64,000 nt of DNA from Chimaeribacter californicus (GCF_002858675.1 NZ_PJZF01000007.1:124001-188000), one strand, 5' to 3'; shown: positions 33,788-44,234, counted from the stretch's first letter. Translations and numbers: made by a program. Notes: generated by a model not told the origin, from the sequence alone.

Positions 33788-36145
33788 ATGTCTTTCACCA
33801 CCAGAAAAACTGCCTTAAGCCTCGCGATGACCGGTTTATTGGGCAGCGCTATGCCGCCGGCACAGGCTGCCACGGGCACCGTGACAACCCCGGCGCAACA
33901 CAGCGCAGAAGAGGGCGAGCAATTACTGGTTTTGTCTCCGCCGGTGCCGGTGCAGGCGGGCAGCAAAACGACGCTAAGCGCCGGGCAGATTCAGCAGAAC
34001 GGCAGTAATAATTTCGGCACGCTGATGCGTTACCAGCCGCTGGTGAGCGCCACCGGCTCCAGCAGTGGCTCAACCGCCGGCAAGAGCGGCTTCGACCGCG
34101 CCGGGTATACCGGGTATAACATCCGTGGGCTGGAGTCGAACCGGGTCGGCATTGAGGTGGACGGCATCGAGATGCCGCAAGCAACCGGCCGCAGTTACGC
34201 CGGGCGGGCCGGGCTGGGCACGTCCGGCATCGGCCGTGACTATCTCGACCCGTATATGTACCAGCAGGTCGAGATTGAATCCGGCCCGACATCCGTTGAG
34301 GTGGCCAACAATGCGATTGGCGGGCGGGTCTCTTTTTTGCCGAAATCGGCCGCCGGCTACTTACGCCCCGGCAAAACCACCTATTTTGGCTACCAGAGTG
34401 ACTATGACTCCGCTGACCGCGGCTGGCATAACGGGTTAACGCTGGCGGGCGGCGATTCCATTTTGCAGGGGATGCTGGTAATAAGCCGCCGCGACGGCCA
34501 GGAGACCAGCAACAACAGTGGTGAACTCTCCAGTTATCCGGAGAACTGGCACTCTACTGCGCTGCTCGCCTCCGGTTCCTGGCTGGCGACTGACGAACAC
34601 CGGCTGACCGCCACCCTCGACTACTACCATAAAACCACCCACAGTCAGTACGACAGCTGGAACGATGCCGGCTCGGCGATTGTGGGTACTGCCCACCAGA
34701 GCGGCAACACCCGGCGGCTGGGCATCACGCTGAAAGATACGTGGGTGCCGCTGGAGAATGCATGGGTTGACCGGGTGGATACACAGATCTACCGGCAGAT
34801 CACCGAAGCCCATGACAATACCCTGATCCCGGGCAGCAGCGGTACGGTGACGCGGGTGCTTTCCGACTATAATGTGACCCGCTATGGGTTGGAAACCACC
34901 CTGGCGAAGGCGATCGGGCGGCACGACCTACGCTGGGGGCTGAATGCCGGCCAGAGCAAAACAGAGCGGCCGTTCAGCCAGGATCCGGTACAGAGCGGGG
35001 CCGCCGCCATTATGCAGCCGGAGGCTGACAGCCATACCGAGACGCTTGGCGCATTCCTGCAGGACAACATCACCTTTGACCTCAACGGCCATACCCTGGC
35101 CGTGGTGCCGGGCGTGCGCGCGGCTTACCAGAAAACGCGTGCGCAAAATCTCTCGTCGCTCTCTGCCAACAGCAGCGTTCTCAGCGAAGGGGAGGTGGCA
35201 ACGCTCTACGGCAGCAGTAACAGCGACAGCCAGCTCCTGCCGTCGCTGGGACTTATCTACAACCTGACACCGGCGCTGAGCACCTATATCCAGTACCGGC
35301 GCGGTGCGCAGTTCCCGAATGCCAGCCAGCTTTACGGCAGCTGGAATCTCGGTTCCAGCTATGCCGGGCGCGCGCAGTATGCGCTGATCGGCAGCCCGGA
35401 TCTGAAAACCGAGACCAGCAACAACCTCGAATGGGGAATAAAAGGCGAGGCGGCGAAGGGCATCACGTTCCATACCGCCCTCTTCTACAACAGCTATAAG
35501 AACTTTATCGCTGAGACGCGCTACACCCGTTTGGCCAACCCGGCGGTGTTTGCCACGGTGCCGGGCAATATTTACACCGTCTATAAGGAAGAGAACCGCG
35601 ATAAGGCGTACATCTATGGCGCAGAGTTGACCAGCAGGGTTGAGTTCGGCACCTGGGTGGATGAACTGCGCGGGCTGGGTGCCAATATTGGGCTTGGCTA
35701 CAGCAAAGGCCAGGCGAAATCAGCCTATGAGGGCGACAAATATGTTGACCTCGACAGCGTGCCGCCGATGAAAGCAGTGTTGGGGTTAAGCTGGGATGCG
35801 CCGGATCGCGCCTATGGCGGGGCTGTCACCACTACGCTGGTGAAGGGTAAACGCGCCACTGCCACCAGCCGCCAGACTTACAGCAACAGCGGCACGGCAT
35901 TGGCGGATACCACCACCACCTATATGCGCATTCCCGGTTATGCACTGGCAGATTTGACGGCCTACTGGCAGGTGGCCGCCCATGTGAAGCTGAGCGGCGG
36001 TATCTATAACCTGACCGACCGCAAATACTGGGACTATCTGAGCAGCCGCACCCTGACTGACACCGGCCTGCAGGACAGTTACAACCAGGCACTGGCCGTG
36101 CAACCCGGGCGTACCTTCCAGCTGGCGGTAAACGTCGATTTCTGA
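33788..36145 (+). CDS. TonB-dependent haem/haemoprotein receptor
   Basis: Outer-membrane receptor of 785 residues: signal peptide of ~27 residues (ending Q-A-A), plug domain at ~60-190 (Y-N-I-R-G-L-E-S-N-R-V-G-I-E-V-D-G-I), then a 22-strand barrel with a terminal Phe (V-N-V-D-F). Position after hemSTUV makes a haem or haemoprotein ligand most likely. The receptor motifs appear in altered form: Y-R-R-G-A-Q-F-P-N in place of the FRAP box and S-P-D-L-K-T-E-T-S-N-N-L-E in place of NPNL. No histidine is found between them, where classic haem receptors carry a conserved one. It has its own leader, so it may be transcribed separately. Confidence 0.8.
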   Translation: MSFTTRKTALSLAMTGLLGSAMPPAQAATGTVTTPAQHSAEEGEQLLVLSPPVPVQAGSKTTLSAGQIQQNGSNNFGTLMRYQPLVSATGSSSGSTAGKSGFDRAGYTGYNIRGLESNRVGIEVDGIEMPQATGRSYAGRAGLGTSGIGRDYLDPYMYQQVEIESGPTSVEVANNAIGGRVSFLPKSAAGYLRPGKTTYFGYQSDYDSADRGWHNGLTLAGGDSILQGMLVISRRDGQETSNNSGELSSYPENWHSTALLASGSWLATDEHRLTATLDYYHKTTHSQYDSWNDAGSAIVGTAHQSGNTRRLGITLKDTWVPLENAWVDRVDTQIYRQITEAHDNTLIPGSSGTVTRVLSDYNVTRYGLETTLAKAIGRHDLRWGLNAGQSKTERPFSQDPVQSGAAAIMQPEADSHTETLGAFLQDNITFDLNGHTLAVVPGVRAAYQKTRAQNLSSLSANSSVLSEGEVATLYGSSNSDSQLLPSLGLIYNLTPALSTYIQYRRGAQFPNASQLYGSWNLGSSYAGRAQYALIGSPDLKTETSNNLEWGIKGEAAKGITFHTALFYNSYKNFIAETRYTRLANPAVFATVPGNIYTVYKEENRDKAYIYGAELTSRVEFGTWVDELRGLGANIGLGYSKGQAKSAYEGDKYVDLDSVPPMKAVLGLSWDAPDRAYGGAVTTTLVKGKRATATSRQTYSNSGTALADTTTTYMRIPGYALADLTAYWQVAAHVKLSGGIYNLTDRKYWDYLSSRTLTDTGLQDSYNQALAVQPGRTFQLAVNVDF

Positions 36146-36172
36146 CGCAGCGCCACGGCTTTCACATCTGTT

Positions 36173-36196
36173 TAAGGGCGGCTATGCCGCCCTTTT
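36173..36196 (+). terminator. Intrinsic terminator after the receptor
   Basis: AAGGGCGGC (36173-36181), loop TAT, GCCGCCCTT (36185-36193), followed by T's. Confidence 0.85.
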
Positions 36197-36235
36197 TTGC
36201 GGGGGTAAACAAGGCACAGCCGTCGCGGCATCTGC

Positions 36236-36886
36236 CTAAAAGACTTTTACGGCCAGTTCGGTACTGCCTTTGATCGGCAGCGACACTGAGATAAAGCTGT
36301 TAGCCGGGTTGCGGATGTAGCTGATAAAATCAGGTTCAGCGTTATCATTGAGTACATATCCCCCCACCCGCAATTGCGGGGCAACCACCTGCAGCACCTC
36401 ATAAGCCAGCGAATGGCCGCTGTTTCCAGGCCAGCCATCAATCAGCACAAAATCAACCGGGCCGCCGAGATCTTTCAGCGTGTGGCGTGCATCACCCGAC
36501 CGTATATCGGCATAATCTGCCAGCCCGGCTTCCGCCAGGTTGCGCCGGGCCACCTCCGCTTTTTCCGGCACCAGCTCAGCGCCAATCACCTGGCCGCCGG
36601 TCTCTTTCATCGCTGCTGCAAAATAGAGTGCTGACATGCCGATCGAGGTGGCGAAATCCACTACCCGCGTGGCGCGCATCGCCCGGCAGAGCAGATAAAT
36701 CAGCTCGCCTTGTGCTGGATGGATAGAGAAACCATGCTCGGCAAATGCCGCGGGATCGGTGATCATCGCTTCACGCGAACCTTGCGCCGGAAAGGTGCGG
36801 GTGCTGTCGAGCCGGGTAATCACTGCCAGAATGTGCGGATCGGTAATCGTATTATTCGCAAGCTGGAAAGGAGGATGTTCTTTCAT
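36236..36886 (-). CDS. SAM-dependent O-methyltransferase
   Basis: Class I methyltransferase of about 216 residues. The SAM-binding region reads V-V-D-F-A-T-S-I-G-M-S-A-L-Y-F (motif I), then V-I-G-A-E-L-V-P-E-K (motif II) and D-F-V-L-I-D-G-W-P-G-N-S (the Asp of the metal-dependent O-methyltransferase group). Substrate unknown, likely a small phenolic. The start overlaps the end of the PadR-like gene, so the two are co-translated. ATG 36886 is preferred; GTG 36895 is possible. Confidence 0.75.
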   Translation of the reverse strand: MKEHPPFQLANNTITDPHILAVITRLDSTRTFPAQGSREAMITDPAAFAEHGFSIHPAQGELIYLLCRAMRATRVVDFATSIGMSALYFAAAMKETGGQVIGAELVPEKAEVARRNLAEAGLADYADIRSGDARHTLKDLGGPVDFVLIDGWPGNSGHSLAYEVLQVVAPQLRVGGYVLNDNAEPDFISYIRNPANSFISVSLPIKGSTELAVKVF

Positions 36887-37436
36887 GTGGGTCACCGTGG
36901 GATGTCAGGGATAGAGGAAAAAGGGCGCTGATCTGGCGGGCGGTCTCCTCAAGCAGGGTCGTCAGGCGGAGCAGATCGGCAACGGAGCCGCGCCGATCGC
37001 CGATCGCCTCCCCGAGATTAAACGTCAGTTGCGTCAGCGCACTGTCAAGGGCAGGGAAACCGCTGCCTTCGGCGATGGCCAGCAGGTGCAGCCTTTTACG
37101 GATCAGCGCAACCGGCTGGGCATTCACGTTGAGCAGCGCACGGCCAACAATTGTTGCGCTGAAACAGGCGCGCCCGGCGTGGTCGGCCCGGGCTACCGCA
37201 TACCCTTCAGTCAGTAAACGCGCCAGCACCTTCTCCAGCCGTGCAGAGCCGGGCAAATAGGCACCGTATGAACAGGCGGCCACCGCCTGATGTATGGCCT
37301 GCGGATGCCGGGGATGCAGTATGATCAGCTGTAAAACCAGCAGCAGCAGTTCATTTTTACTCAGCAACCGGGGCCGCCGTGCCGGTAGCTCCGCCTCTGC
37401 GGGAGGGGTATGCGCCTGGGAATCACTGCCGGTCAT
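36852..37436 (-). CDS. PadR-like winged-helix regulator
   Basis: Protein of 194 residues. Residues ~24-100 look like a PadR winged helix (E-L-L-L-L-V-L-Q-L-I-I-L-H, then R-L-E-K-V-L-A-R-L-L-T-E-G-Y-A-V, then F-S-A-T-I-V-G-R-A-L-L); the C-terminal part is helical and could dimerise. PadR proteins often control neighbouring detoxification or methylation genes, and here an O-methyltransferase overlaps its 3' end. A perfect 16-base palindrome lies 31 bases upstream. The family call is moderate because the sequence is divergent. Confidence 0.55.
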   Translation of the reverse strand: MTGSDSQAHTPPAEAELPARRPRLLSKNELLLLVLQLIILHPRHPQAIHQAVAACSYGAYLPGSARLEKVLARLLTEGYAVARADHAGRACFSATIVGRALLNVNAQPVALIRKRLHLLAIAEGSGFPALDSALTQLTFNLGEAIGDRRGSVADLLRLTTLLEETARQISALFPLSLTSHGDPHERTSSFPACE

Positions 37437-37466
37437 ATTGAGTCATCCGCTATGGAAAAAATATAT

Positions 37467-37482
37467 CCAAGATATATCTTGG
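37467..37482. promoter_or_regulatory. Perfect palindrome upstream of the PadR-like gene
   Basis: CCAAGATATATCTTGG is a perfect 16-base palindrome, overlapped by ATATATC-CAA-GATATAT (37461-37477). Placed where the promoter of the PadR-like gene should be, it is a likely autoregulatory operator. Confidence 0.6.
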
Positions 37483-37602
37483 GTGCGGGAGAGGGTCAAG
37501 CGGGATCGTGATAACAGAGGAAGGTGTGATTAACTTAACCCGCTGTTTTTGTGCAAAAAAGAAGGCATTGTAAGGCAGTGGTTAAGTGAGGTAAGCAGAT
37601 GT

Positions 37603-37626
37603 AAAAAAGCGGGGGCGCACCCCCGC
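37603..37626 (-). terminator. Intrinsic terminator of the DapA-family gene
   Basis: GCGGGGG (37609-37615), loop CGCA, CCCCCGC (37620-37626); six A's at 37603-37608 give the U-tract on the minus strand. Confidence 0.85.
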
Positions 37627-37633
37627 TGCATTA

Positions 37634-38542
37634 TCATGCGATCATACCGCTCAGGCGCAGCACATTACGCACGACCTCACGCTTCTCTTCGCTCAAAGGT
37701 TGTGCCGGTTGCAGGGAGTGTACCGGAATATCTACCCCGGCCTGGCGGATCGCCTCTTTCACCACATTATAGAAGGGCGTGTCCAGGCTATAGAGCTGGG
37801 GAATATGTGACAACCGCTGTTGCAGGCCGATAATGGTCGCAAACTCCTGCGTCTTCCATGCCCGGTAGATGCCGCAGGTCAGTTCCGGGGCGAAGTTGGC
37901 ACTGGCCGGAATGCAGCCATCGCCCCCCAGAATCAGCGTGCCGAACAGGTACTCGTCATACCCGGCGAACACGGCGAAGTCCGGCCGTACCGGTTTTACC
38001 GCCTGGATGGTTTCACGGAGGTGGCTGAGGGTGTCCACCGTGTCTTTCAGGCCGACTATGTTCGGGCAGCGCTCTGCCAGGGTTTTGATCAGGGAGACCG
38101 GGATGTTCTGGCCGGTCAGCGCCGGGAAATTGTAGAGCAGAATCGGCAGCGGCGAGGCGTCGGCCAGCGTCTGATAGTAGCGGCCGAGGTTCTCTTCAGA
38201 GAGCGGGTTGTAATAGGGGTTTACCACCACCACGCCATCCGCCCCGCAGCCGTGGGCGTGGGCGATCAGCGACTGTGTTTCCCGCGTGCCGGGGTGTGCC
38301 GCACCAATCAGCACCGGCACCCGGCCGGCAACGTGTGCGGTACAGAATTCAGCCACTTCATGACGCAAGGCACTGCCCATATGCGCAAACTCCCCGGCGC
38401 TGCCAAGGAAAAACACGCCGTTCACGCCGCCTTCAATCACATGGTCAATCAACCGCGCCATGCCGGGGCGATCGAGTTGTTCATCAGCGTTTAAAATCGT
38501 GGGCACCGGGGGAATGACACCGGAAAAGATCGGGGTAGCCAT
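37634..38542 (-). CDS. DapA-family class I aldolase/lyase
   Basis: Schiff-base aldolase of 302 residues in the dihydrodipicolinate synthase / N-acetylneuraminate lyase / 2-keto-3-deoxygluconate aldolase superfamily. The Schiff-base Lys166 (G-L-K-D-T) and the Tyr137 (L-L-Y-N-F-P) are in place. The substrate-carboxylate loop reads G-S-A-G-E (47-51) where DapA has G-T-T-G-E, so true DapA activity is unlikely. A role on 2-keto sugar acids fits the family. It has its own terminator and no operon partner. Confidence 0.8.
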   Translation of the reverse strand: MATPIFSGVIPPVPTILNADEQLDRPGMARLIDHVIEGGVNGVFFLGSAGEFAHMGSALRHEVAEFCTAHVAGRVPVLIGAAHPGTRETQSLIAHAHGCGADGVVVVNPYYNPLSEENLGRYYQTLADASPLPILLYNFPALTGQNIPVSLIKTLAERCPNIVGLKDTVDTLSHLRETIQAVKPVRPDFAVFAGYDEYLFGTLILGGDGCIPASANFAPELTCGIYRAWKTQEFATIIGLQQRLSHIPQLYSLDTPFYNVVKEAIRQAGVDIPVHSLQPAQPLSEEKREVVRNVLRLSGMIA

Positions 38543-38884
38543 AAGGAATCTCCATGTTAAAGGGTGGGCCGCAGGCAGCGGAAAAGTTGGAACGGTGTTT
38601 TATTTATAAGCGATGTCACCGGGAAAACCTGTGTACTGTTTAACATTGCAGCAACTTGCGGTAAAAAGTGGCGGCCGGGTCACATCATCACGGGTGAAGA
38701 ACAGGTCTGCCTGATTTTTGTTACAACATACTTAAAAACCATCACCACACCCACCGGGGAACGTACCAGCATGGGCGGAAAAGGCGGAGGCAAGGTGCGG
38801 GATTTTTCTGCACGGATCGGTAATACAGTGAAAACGGGCAGGGTGACAGGCCAGGTAAGAGAGATGCAGGTGAAGAATACAGGC
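38543..38884. other. Intergenic region
   Basis: A weak open frame (38564-38941, plus) has no family resemblance and runs through the ychF terminator, so it is not called. Nothing else recognised beyond promoter-like AT-rich patches for the aldolase. Confidence 0.5.
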
Positions 38885-38911
38885 GAAAAAAAGCAGGGCG
38901 GGTGCCCTGCT
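38885..38911 (-). terminator. Intrinsic terminator of ychF
   Basis: AGCAGGGC (38892-38899), loop GGGT, GCCCTGCT (38904-38911), with an A-run just before it that forms the U-tract on the minus strand. Confidence 0.85.
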
Positions 38912-38930
38912 CAGGTGAATGAAGACGGGA

Positions 38931-40022
38931 TCAGACGTTGAACAGGAAGTTCATCACGTCGCCATCTTTCACGATGTACTCTTTGCCTTCGGAGCGCATT
39001 TTGCCGGCTTCTTTGGCACCTTGCTCACCTTTGTAGGTGATGAAGTCATCAAAAGCGATGGTCTGGGCGCGGATAAAGCCTTTTTCGAAATCGGTGTGGA
39101 TCTTACCGGCGGCCTGCGGGGCGGTGGCACCCACGGGAATCGTCCAGGCGCGCACTTCTTTTACCCCGGCGGTGAAGTAGGTTTGCAGGTTCAGCAACTC
39201 GTAACCGGCGCGGATCACGCGGTTCAGGCCCGGCTCTTCCAGGCCCAGCTCTGCCATAAACTCGGCGCGGTCTTCATCTTCCAGCTCAGCGATGTCAGAT
39301 TCCACCGCCGCACAGACGGCCACTACCACGGAGCCTTCGGCCGCGGCGATTTCACGGACTTTGTCGAGGTACGGGTTGTTCTCGAAGCCATCTTCGTTGA
39401 CGTTGGCGATATACATGGTGGGCTTCAGCGTCAGGAAGCTCAGGTAGCGGATCGCGGCCTTGTCTTCGGCGCTCAGGTCGAGTGCGCGCAGCATCCCGGC
39501 GTTTTCCAGTTGCGGCAGGCATTTCTCCAGCGCGGCCAGCTCAGCTTTGGCGTCTTTGTCACCGCCTTTGGCTTTCTTCTGCACACGCTGAATAGCGCGT
39601 TCGCAGGTGTCGAGGTCAGAGAGCGCCAGCTCGGTGTTGATGACGTCAATGTCATCCGCCGGGTCAACTTTGTTGTTCACGTGGATGATGTTGTCATTCT
39701 CAAAACAGCGCACCACGTGGCCGATGGCCTCAGTCTCACGGATGTTGGTCAGGAACTGGTTGCCCAGGCCTTCACCCTTGGACGCGCCTTTCACCAGACC
39801 GGCAATGTCGACGAATTCCATGGTGGTCGGCACCACACGCTGAGGTTTGACGATCGCACTCAGTTGGTCCAGACGCAGATCCGGCATCGGCACCACACCG
39901 GTGTTGGGTTCTATGGTGCAGAACGGAAAGTTCGCCGCCTCAATACCCGCTTTGGTCAGGGCGTTGAACAGCGTAGATTTACCCACGTTCGGCAGGCCGA
40001 CGATACCGCATTTGAATCCCAT
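38931..40022 (-). CDS. ychF: Ribosome-binding ATPase YchF
   Basis: Obg-family P-loop protein of 363 residues that binds ATP rather than GTP and associates with ribosomes; linked to oxidative stress. G1 is [10 protein letters not shown]3 region D-I-A-G-L-V-K-G-A, and N-V-N-E-D-G stands in place of the GTP-specifying NKxD, as expected for YchF. A coiled-coil (~130-200) and C-terminal TGS domain follow. In E. coli it is next to pth; here a SulP gene lies between. Confidence 0.95.
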   Translation of the reverse strand: MGFKCGIVGLPNVGKSTLFNALTKAGIEAANFPFCTIEPNTGVVPMPDLRLDQLSAIVKPQRVVPTTMEFVDIAGLVKGASKGEGLGNQFLTNIRETEAIGHVVRCFENDNIIHVNNKVDPADDIDVINTELALSDLDTCERAIQRVQKKAKGGDKDAKAELAALEKCLPQLENAGMLRALDLSAEDKAAIRYLSFLTLKPTMYIANVNEDGFENNPYLDKVREIAAAEGSVVVAVCAAVESDIAELEDEDRAEFMAELGLEEPGLNRVIRAGYELLNLQTYFTAGVKEVRAWTIPVGATAPQAAGKIHTDFEKGFIRAQTIAFDDFITYKGEQGAKEAGKMRSEGKEYIVKDGDVMNFLFNV

Positions 40023-40354
40023 GTTTATATCACCTTAATCGCTTAAATATCATGCGGTTAATATAGGCCGCATTATTGAATTGCACACTTACCCCTTATT
40101 ATACACGGAAAGCGTGTTTATCTCGATCCGCATCTGGCCATGCCCTTCGGGCTTGCCTTTGCCACACGCTTTGCCGATACTGCTACAACTTTTTAACTGA
40201 CAGGAAACGCGCCGGATGTATTTTCTGCCTGGTCCACCCTGAGCTTTCCCCCCTCTTAGCAGCCTGATGCGCTGCACTTCACTGCGCCTGCGGTGATCTC
40301 ATATTCCCCTTAGGGGGAAGCAGTTGTGCTACCCAAATAAAATATGGATTCCTT
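40023..40354. other. Divergent ychF / SulP control region
   Basis: No gene. It contains a TATTAT element at 40098-40103 that could serve the SulP gene, and a hairpin TTCCCC-TTAG-GGGGAA (40304-40319) in the SulP leader about 35 bases before its start. Confidence 0.4.
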
Positions 40355-41881
40355 ATGTCTGGAATGAATAACGCCAGGCTGGCCGGCGTCAAAAATGACG
40401 TGCTGGCCGGTTGTGTTGTGGCGGTCTCTATGGTGCCGGAAGCGGTCGGATTTTCACTGGTCGCCGGGTTGTCACCGATTGTCGGCCTGCATACCGCCTT
40501 TATTATCGGGCTGGTGACGGCCCTGTTCGGCGGTAAACCGGGCATGGTCTCCGGGGCGGCCGGGTCGATTGTGGTGGTGCTGATGAGCCTCGCCAGTGAA
40601 CACGGCATGGACTACGTCCTGTGGGCGACGATTTTCGCCGGCATCATCCAGATCGCCATCGGCGCGCTGCGCCTGGGCAAATTTATCCGGCTGGTGCCGC
40701 TGCCGGCGGTGCACGGCTTTGTGAACGGGCTGGCGATTGTGATTATGCTGGCGCAACTGCACATGATCGTCGGGCAGGGGCCGATGATGTACGCGCTGGT
40801 GCTGCTGGCGATCCTGGTGGTCTGCCTGTTCCCGAAACTCACTAAGGTTATCCCGTCCTCCCTGGCGGCGCTGATTGTGGTGTCGGCGGTGGCGATCGGC
40901 TTTAACCTGCATACCCTGCGGGTGGGCGACATGGCAGACATCTCCGGGACGTTGCCGAGCTTCCACCTGCCGGCCGCGCCGCTGAACCTGGAAACGCTGC
41001 GCATCGTGCTGCCTTATGCGGTGGTGATCGCGCTGGTGGGCCTGATTGAATCCCTGTTGACCATGACAGTGCTGGATGAGATGGGCAACAAAAAAGGCAA
41101 CGGCAACCGCGAGAGCATCGCGCAAGGGGCAGGCAACGCCCTCTGCGGCATGTTCGGCTGCTTCGCCGGGTGCGCGATGATTGGCCAGTCGATCATTAAC
41201 TTTACCTCCGGCGGCCGTGGGCGCATCTCCGGCACGGTCGGCGCATTGTTGCTGATCCTGTTTGTGGTCAGCCTGTCGACGTATATCGGCCTGCTGCCGG
41301 TGGCGGCGTTGGCCGGCATCATGCTGGTGGTCTGCTATAACACCTTTGAGTGGAGCTCCCTGCGCCGTTTACGCCGGATGCCGAAAGCAGACGTGCTGGT
41401 GATGCTGGTGGTGACACTGATTACCATCTTCACCGATCTGGCAGTGGCGGTGATCAGCGGCGTGATTATCTCTGCGCTGGTGTTTGCCTGGCAGCATGCG
41501 CGCATCAGCGTACGTCGCCGTCAGCAGAAAGGGGATCTGGCCGTGTATCAGCTGGAAGGCCCGCTGTTCTTTGGTTCGGCCGCCTCGTTTGCCGAGCTGT
41601 TTGACCCGGCGAAAGACCCGGAGCAGGTCGTTATCGACTTTGCCGCCACCCGCGTGATGGACGCCAGCGGCGTGGAAGCGATCGACAAACTCACCAGCCG
41701 CTACCTGGAGGCGGGCAAACGCATCCGCCTGCGCCACCTCAGCCCGGACTGCGTGCGGCTGCTGGCGAAAGCCGGGCCGTTCTGCAGCCATGAACTGGAC
41801 GACCCGCACTATTTTGTCGCGGAAGAGGATTACCAGCCGGAAGAGGGTGAAGCAGGAGCGGGCGAGGTTCGCCGCACCTGA
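40355..41881 (+). CDS. SulP-family anion transporter with STAS domain
   Basis: Inner-membrane transporter of 508 residues. The first membrane segments carry the SulP signature (D-V-L-A-G-C-V-V-A-V-S-M-V-P-E-A-V-G-F-S), G-M-V-S-G-A-A-G-S-I is the anion-site region, and a STAS domain follows at ~395-490 (V-V-I-D-F-A-A-T-R-V-M-D-A-S-G-V-E-A-I-D). Substrate could be sulfate, bicarbonate or a dicarboxylate. It is separate from the dauA gene 10 kb downstream and sits unusually between ychF and pth. Confidence 0.85.
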   Translation: MSGMNNARLAGVKNDVLAGCVVAVSMVPEAVGFSLVAGLSPIVGLHTAFIIGLVTALFGGKPGMVSGAAGSIVVVLMSLASEHGMDYVLWATIFAGIIQIAIGALRLGKFIRLVPLPAVHGFVNGLAIVIMLAQLHMIVGQGPMMYALVLLAILVVCLFPKLTKVIPSSLAALIVVSAVAIGFNLHTLRVGDMADISGTLPSFHLPAAPLNLETLRIVLPYAVVIALVGLIESLLTMTVLDEMGNKKGNGNRESIAQGAGNALCGMFGCFAGCAMIGQSIINFTSGGRGRISGTVGALLLILFVVSLSTYIGLLPVAALAGIMLVVCYNTFEWSSLRRLRRMPKADVLVMLVVTLITIFTDLAVAVISGVIISALVFAWQHARISVRRRQQKGDLAVYQLEGPLFFGSAASFAELFDPAKDPEQVVIDFAATRVMDASGVEAIDKLTSRYLEAGKRIRLRHLSPDCVRLLAKAGPFCSHELDDPHYFVAEEDYQPEEGEAGAGEVRRT

Positions 41882-41888
41882 TAACAGG

Positions 41889-41909
41889 CAGCGGGCGCCG
41901 GGCCCGCTG
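41889..41909. terminator. Hairpin between SulP and pth
   Basis: CAGCGGGC (41889-41896), loop, GCCCGCTG (41902-41909) between two convergent genes. No T-tract of note. Confidence 0.5.
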
Positions 41910-41912
41910 TGG

Positions 41913-42497
41913 TTACGCTTTAAAGCCGTGCAGCCGCTGTACGGCTTTCTCCAGACCCTCTTTCATCAGGATCTCGGTACAGCGCAGGGATTCATCAATC
42001 GCACTGTCAATCAGCTGTTGTTCGCTGGCGGGCGGCTTGCCGAGCACAAACCCCACCACTTTATTCTTATCACCCGGATGGCCGATGCCGATGCGCAGGC
42101 GGTAGAAATTCGGGTTGTTGCCCAGTTTGCTCTGAATATCTTTCAGGCCGTTATGGCCGCCATTGCCGCCGCCCAGTTTTACTTTCGCCACCCCCGGCGG
42201 GATGTCCAGCTCATCATGGGCCACCAGGATCTCATCCGGATTGAGCCGGTAGAAGGTGGCCATCGCGGCCACCGCTTTGCCGCTCAAATTCATAAACGTG
42301 GTGGGAACCAGCAGGCGCACATCCTGCCCGGCCAGCGTCAGGCGGCCGGTATAGCCGAAGAATTTGCTCTCTTCTTTCAGGGAGACATTGTGCCGGCGCG
42401 CCAGCAGATCGACATACCAGGCCCCGGCGTTATGACGGGTCTGGGCATATTCAGCGCCTGGGTTGGCCAGGCCGACAATGAGTTTTATGCTGCTCAC
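41913..42497 (-). CDS. pth: Peptidyl-tRNA hydrolase
   Basis: Releases tRNA from prematurely dropped peptidyl-tRNA. The family residues are visible: [19 protein letters not shown] (Asn and catalytic His), the F-M-N-L-S-G segment, H-D-E-L-D and [11 protein letters not shown] 42497 gives 194 residues, the same length as E. coli Pth; an ATG 15 bases upstream would add five residues. ychH is divergent from it. Confidence 0.93.
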   Translation of the reverse strand: MSSIKLIVGLANPGAEYAQTRHNAGAWYVDLLARRHNVSLKEESKFFGYTGRLTLAGQDVRLLVPTTFMNLSGKAVAAMATFYRLNPDEILVAHDELDIPPGVAKVKLGGGNGGHNGLKDIQSKLGNNPNFYRLRIGIGHPGDKNKVVGFVLGKPPASEQQLIDSAIDESLRCTEILMKEGLEKAVQRLHGFKA

Positions 42498-42678
42498 GGG
42501 ATTTCGCTTCATCAGAAATAGAGCCGGCTAGTTTACCTGCGGATCGGCATGATGACAAAACCGGGGGCGTCGCCGGGAGAAATACCTCAAAACTTGAATA
42601 ATGAGCTTTATAAATTATTGTTAATGTTAATTAAAATAGGGCGTTTTAGTAAAGATTTGTCAAAAGTTCTTTGCCTTC

Positions 42679-42721
42679 TGTGATCCTCTCCGCAACTCCC
42701 GCCATAAGCTCTGCCTATACT
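42679..42721 (+). promoter_or_regulatory. ychH: ychH promoter with class II CRP site
   Basis: TGTGA-N6-CCGCA (42679-42694) matches the CRP consensus at 8 of 10 half-site positions. A TATACT -10 box is at 42716-42721; the expected start of transcription (~42728) puts the CRP centre near -41.5, the class II position. E. coli ychH is known to depend on CRP. Confidence 0.55.
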
Positions 42722-42771
42722 TTCATCAATTAGCCCCGGTAACCGATCGGGTGACTTCAGGGAGGTGTGAA

Positions 42772-43044
42772 ATGAGACGTAAACATGCAACGCTGGCGGG
42801 TAACCTTCTGATGGGACTGGGCCTGTTAACCATGGTAGGCGGCGTCGGCTACTCCATTCTTAACCAGATGCCGCAGCTTAATCTGCCGCAATATTTTGCC
42901 CACGGCGCCGTGATGAGCATTTTCATCGGTGCATTGTTGTGGTTGGCCGGTGCACGTATCGGCGGGCGGGAACAGGTGTGCGACCGCTACTGGTGGGTAA
43001 AGCATTTTGATAAACGCTGCAACCGGTCACATCACCCGCACTAA
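42772..43044 (+). CDS. ychH: Stress-induced membrane protein YchH
   Basis: Small inner-membrane protein of 90 residues linked to stress and biofilm responses in E. coli. It shows two hydrophobic segments (~9-30 and ~44-65) and closely matches E. coli YchH as recalled, including N-L-L-M-G-L-G-L, Q-Y-F-A-H-G-A-V and Q-V-C-D-R-Y-W-W-V. ATG 42772 follows GGGAGGT; an upstream in-frame ATG at 42751 lacks such a site. Confidence 0.9.
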   Translation: MRRKHATLAGNLLMGLGLLTMVGGVGYSILNQMPQLNLPQYFAHGAVMSIFIGALLWLAGARIGGREQVCDRYWWVKHFDKRCNRSHHPH

Positions 43045-43080
43045 TGATTTAGCCTCAGGCTGAGAATTTTGCACATAAAA

Positions 43081-43105
43081 AAACCGCCGGCATAACCGGC
43101 GGTTT
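43081..43105. terminator. Bidirectional terminator between ychH and prs
   Basis: AAACCGCCGG (43081-43090), loop CATAA, CCGGCGGTTT (43096-43105), with A-run before and T-run after. Confidence 0.87.
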
Positions 43106-43153
43106 TTCATTGCAACCCAACATCACCGGTGGCCTCGGGCGGGCCACACAGTA

Positions 43154-44191
<1,038 letters not shown>

Positions 44192-44234
44192 TCAGTGAAG
44201 GGCGGTTAACGCAGGCGCAGCGCACACACTGGCG

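Noticed and set aside
38564-38941. 125-codon open frame on the plus strand
   Set aside because: Runs through the ychF terminator, no family features, poor Shine-Dalgarno.
38919-40046. 375-codon open frame on the plus strand
   Set aside because: Antisense to ychF, which is certain.
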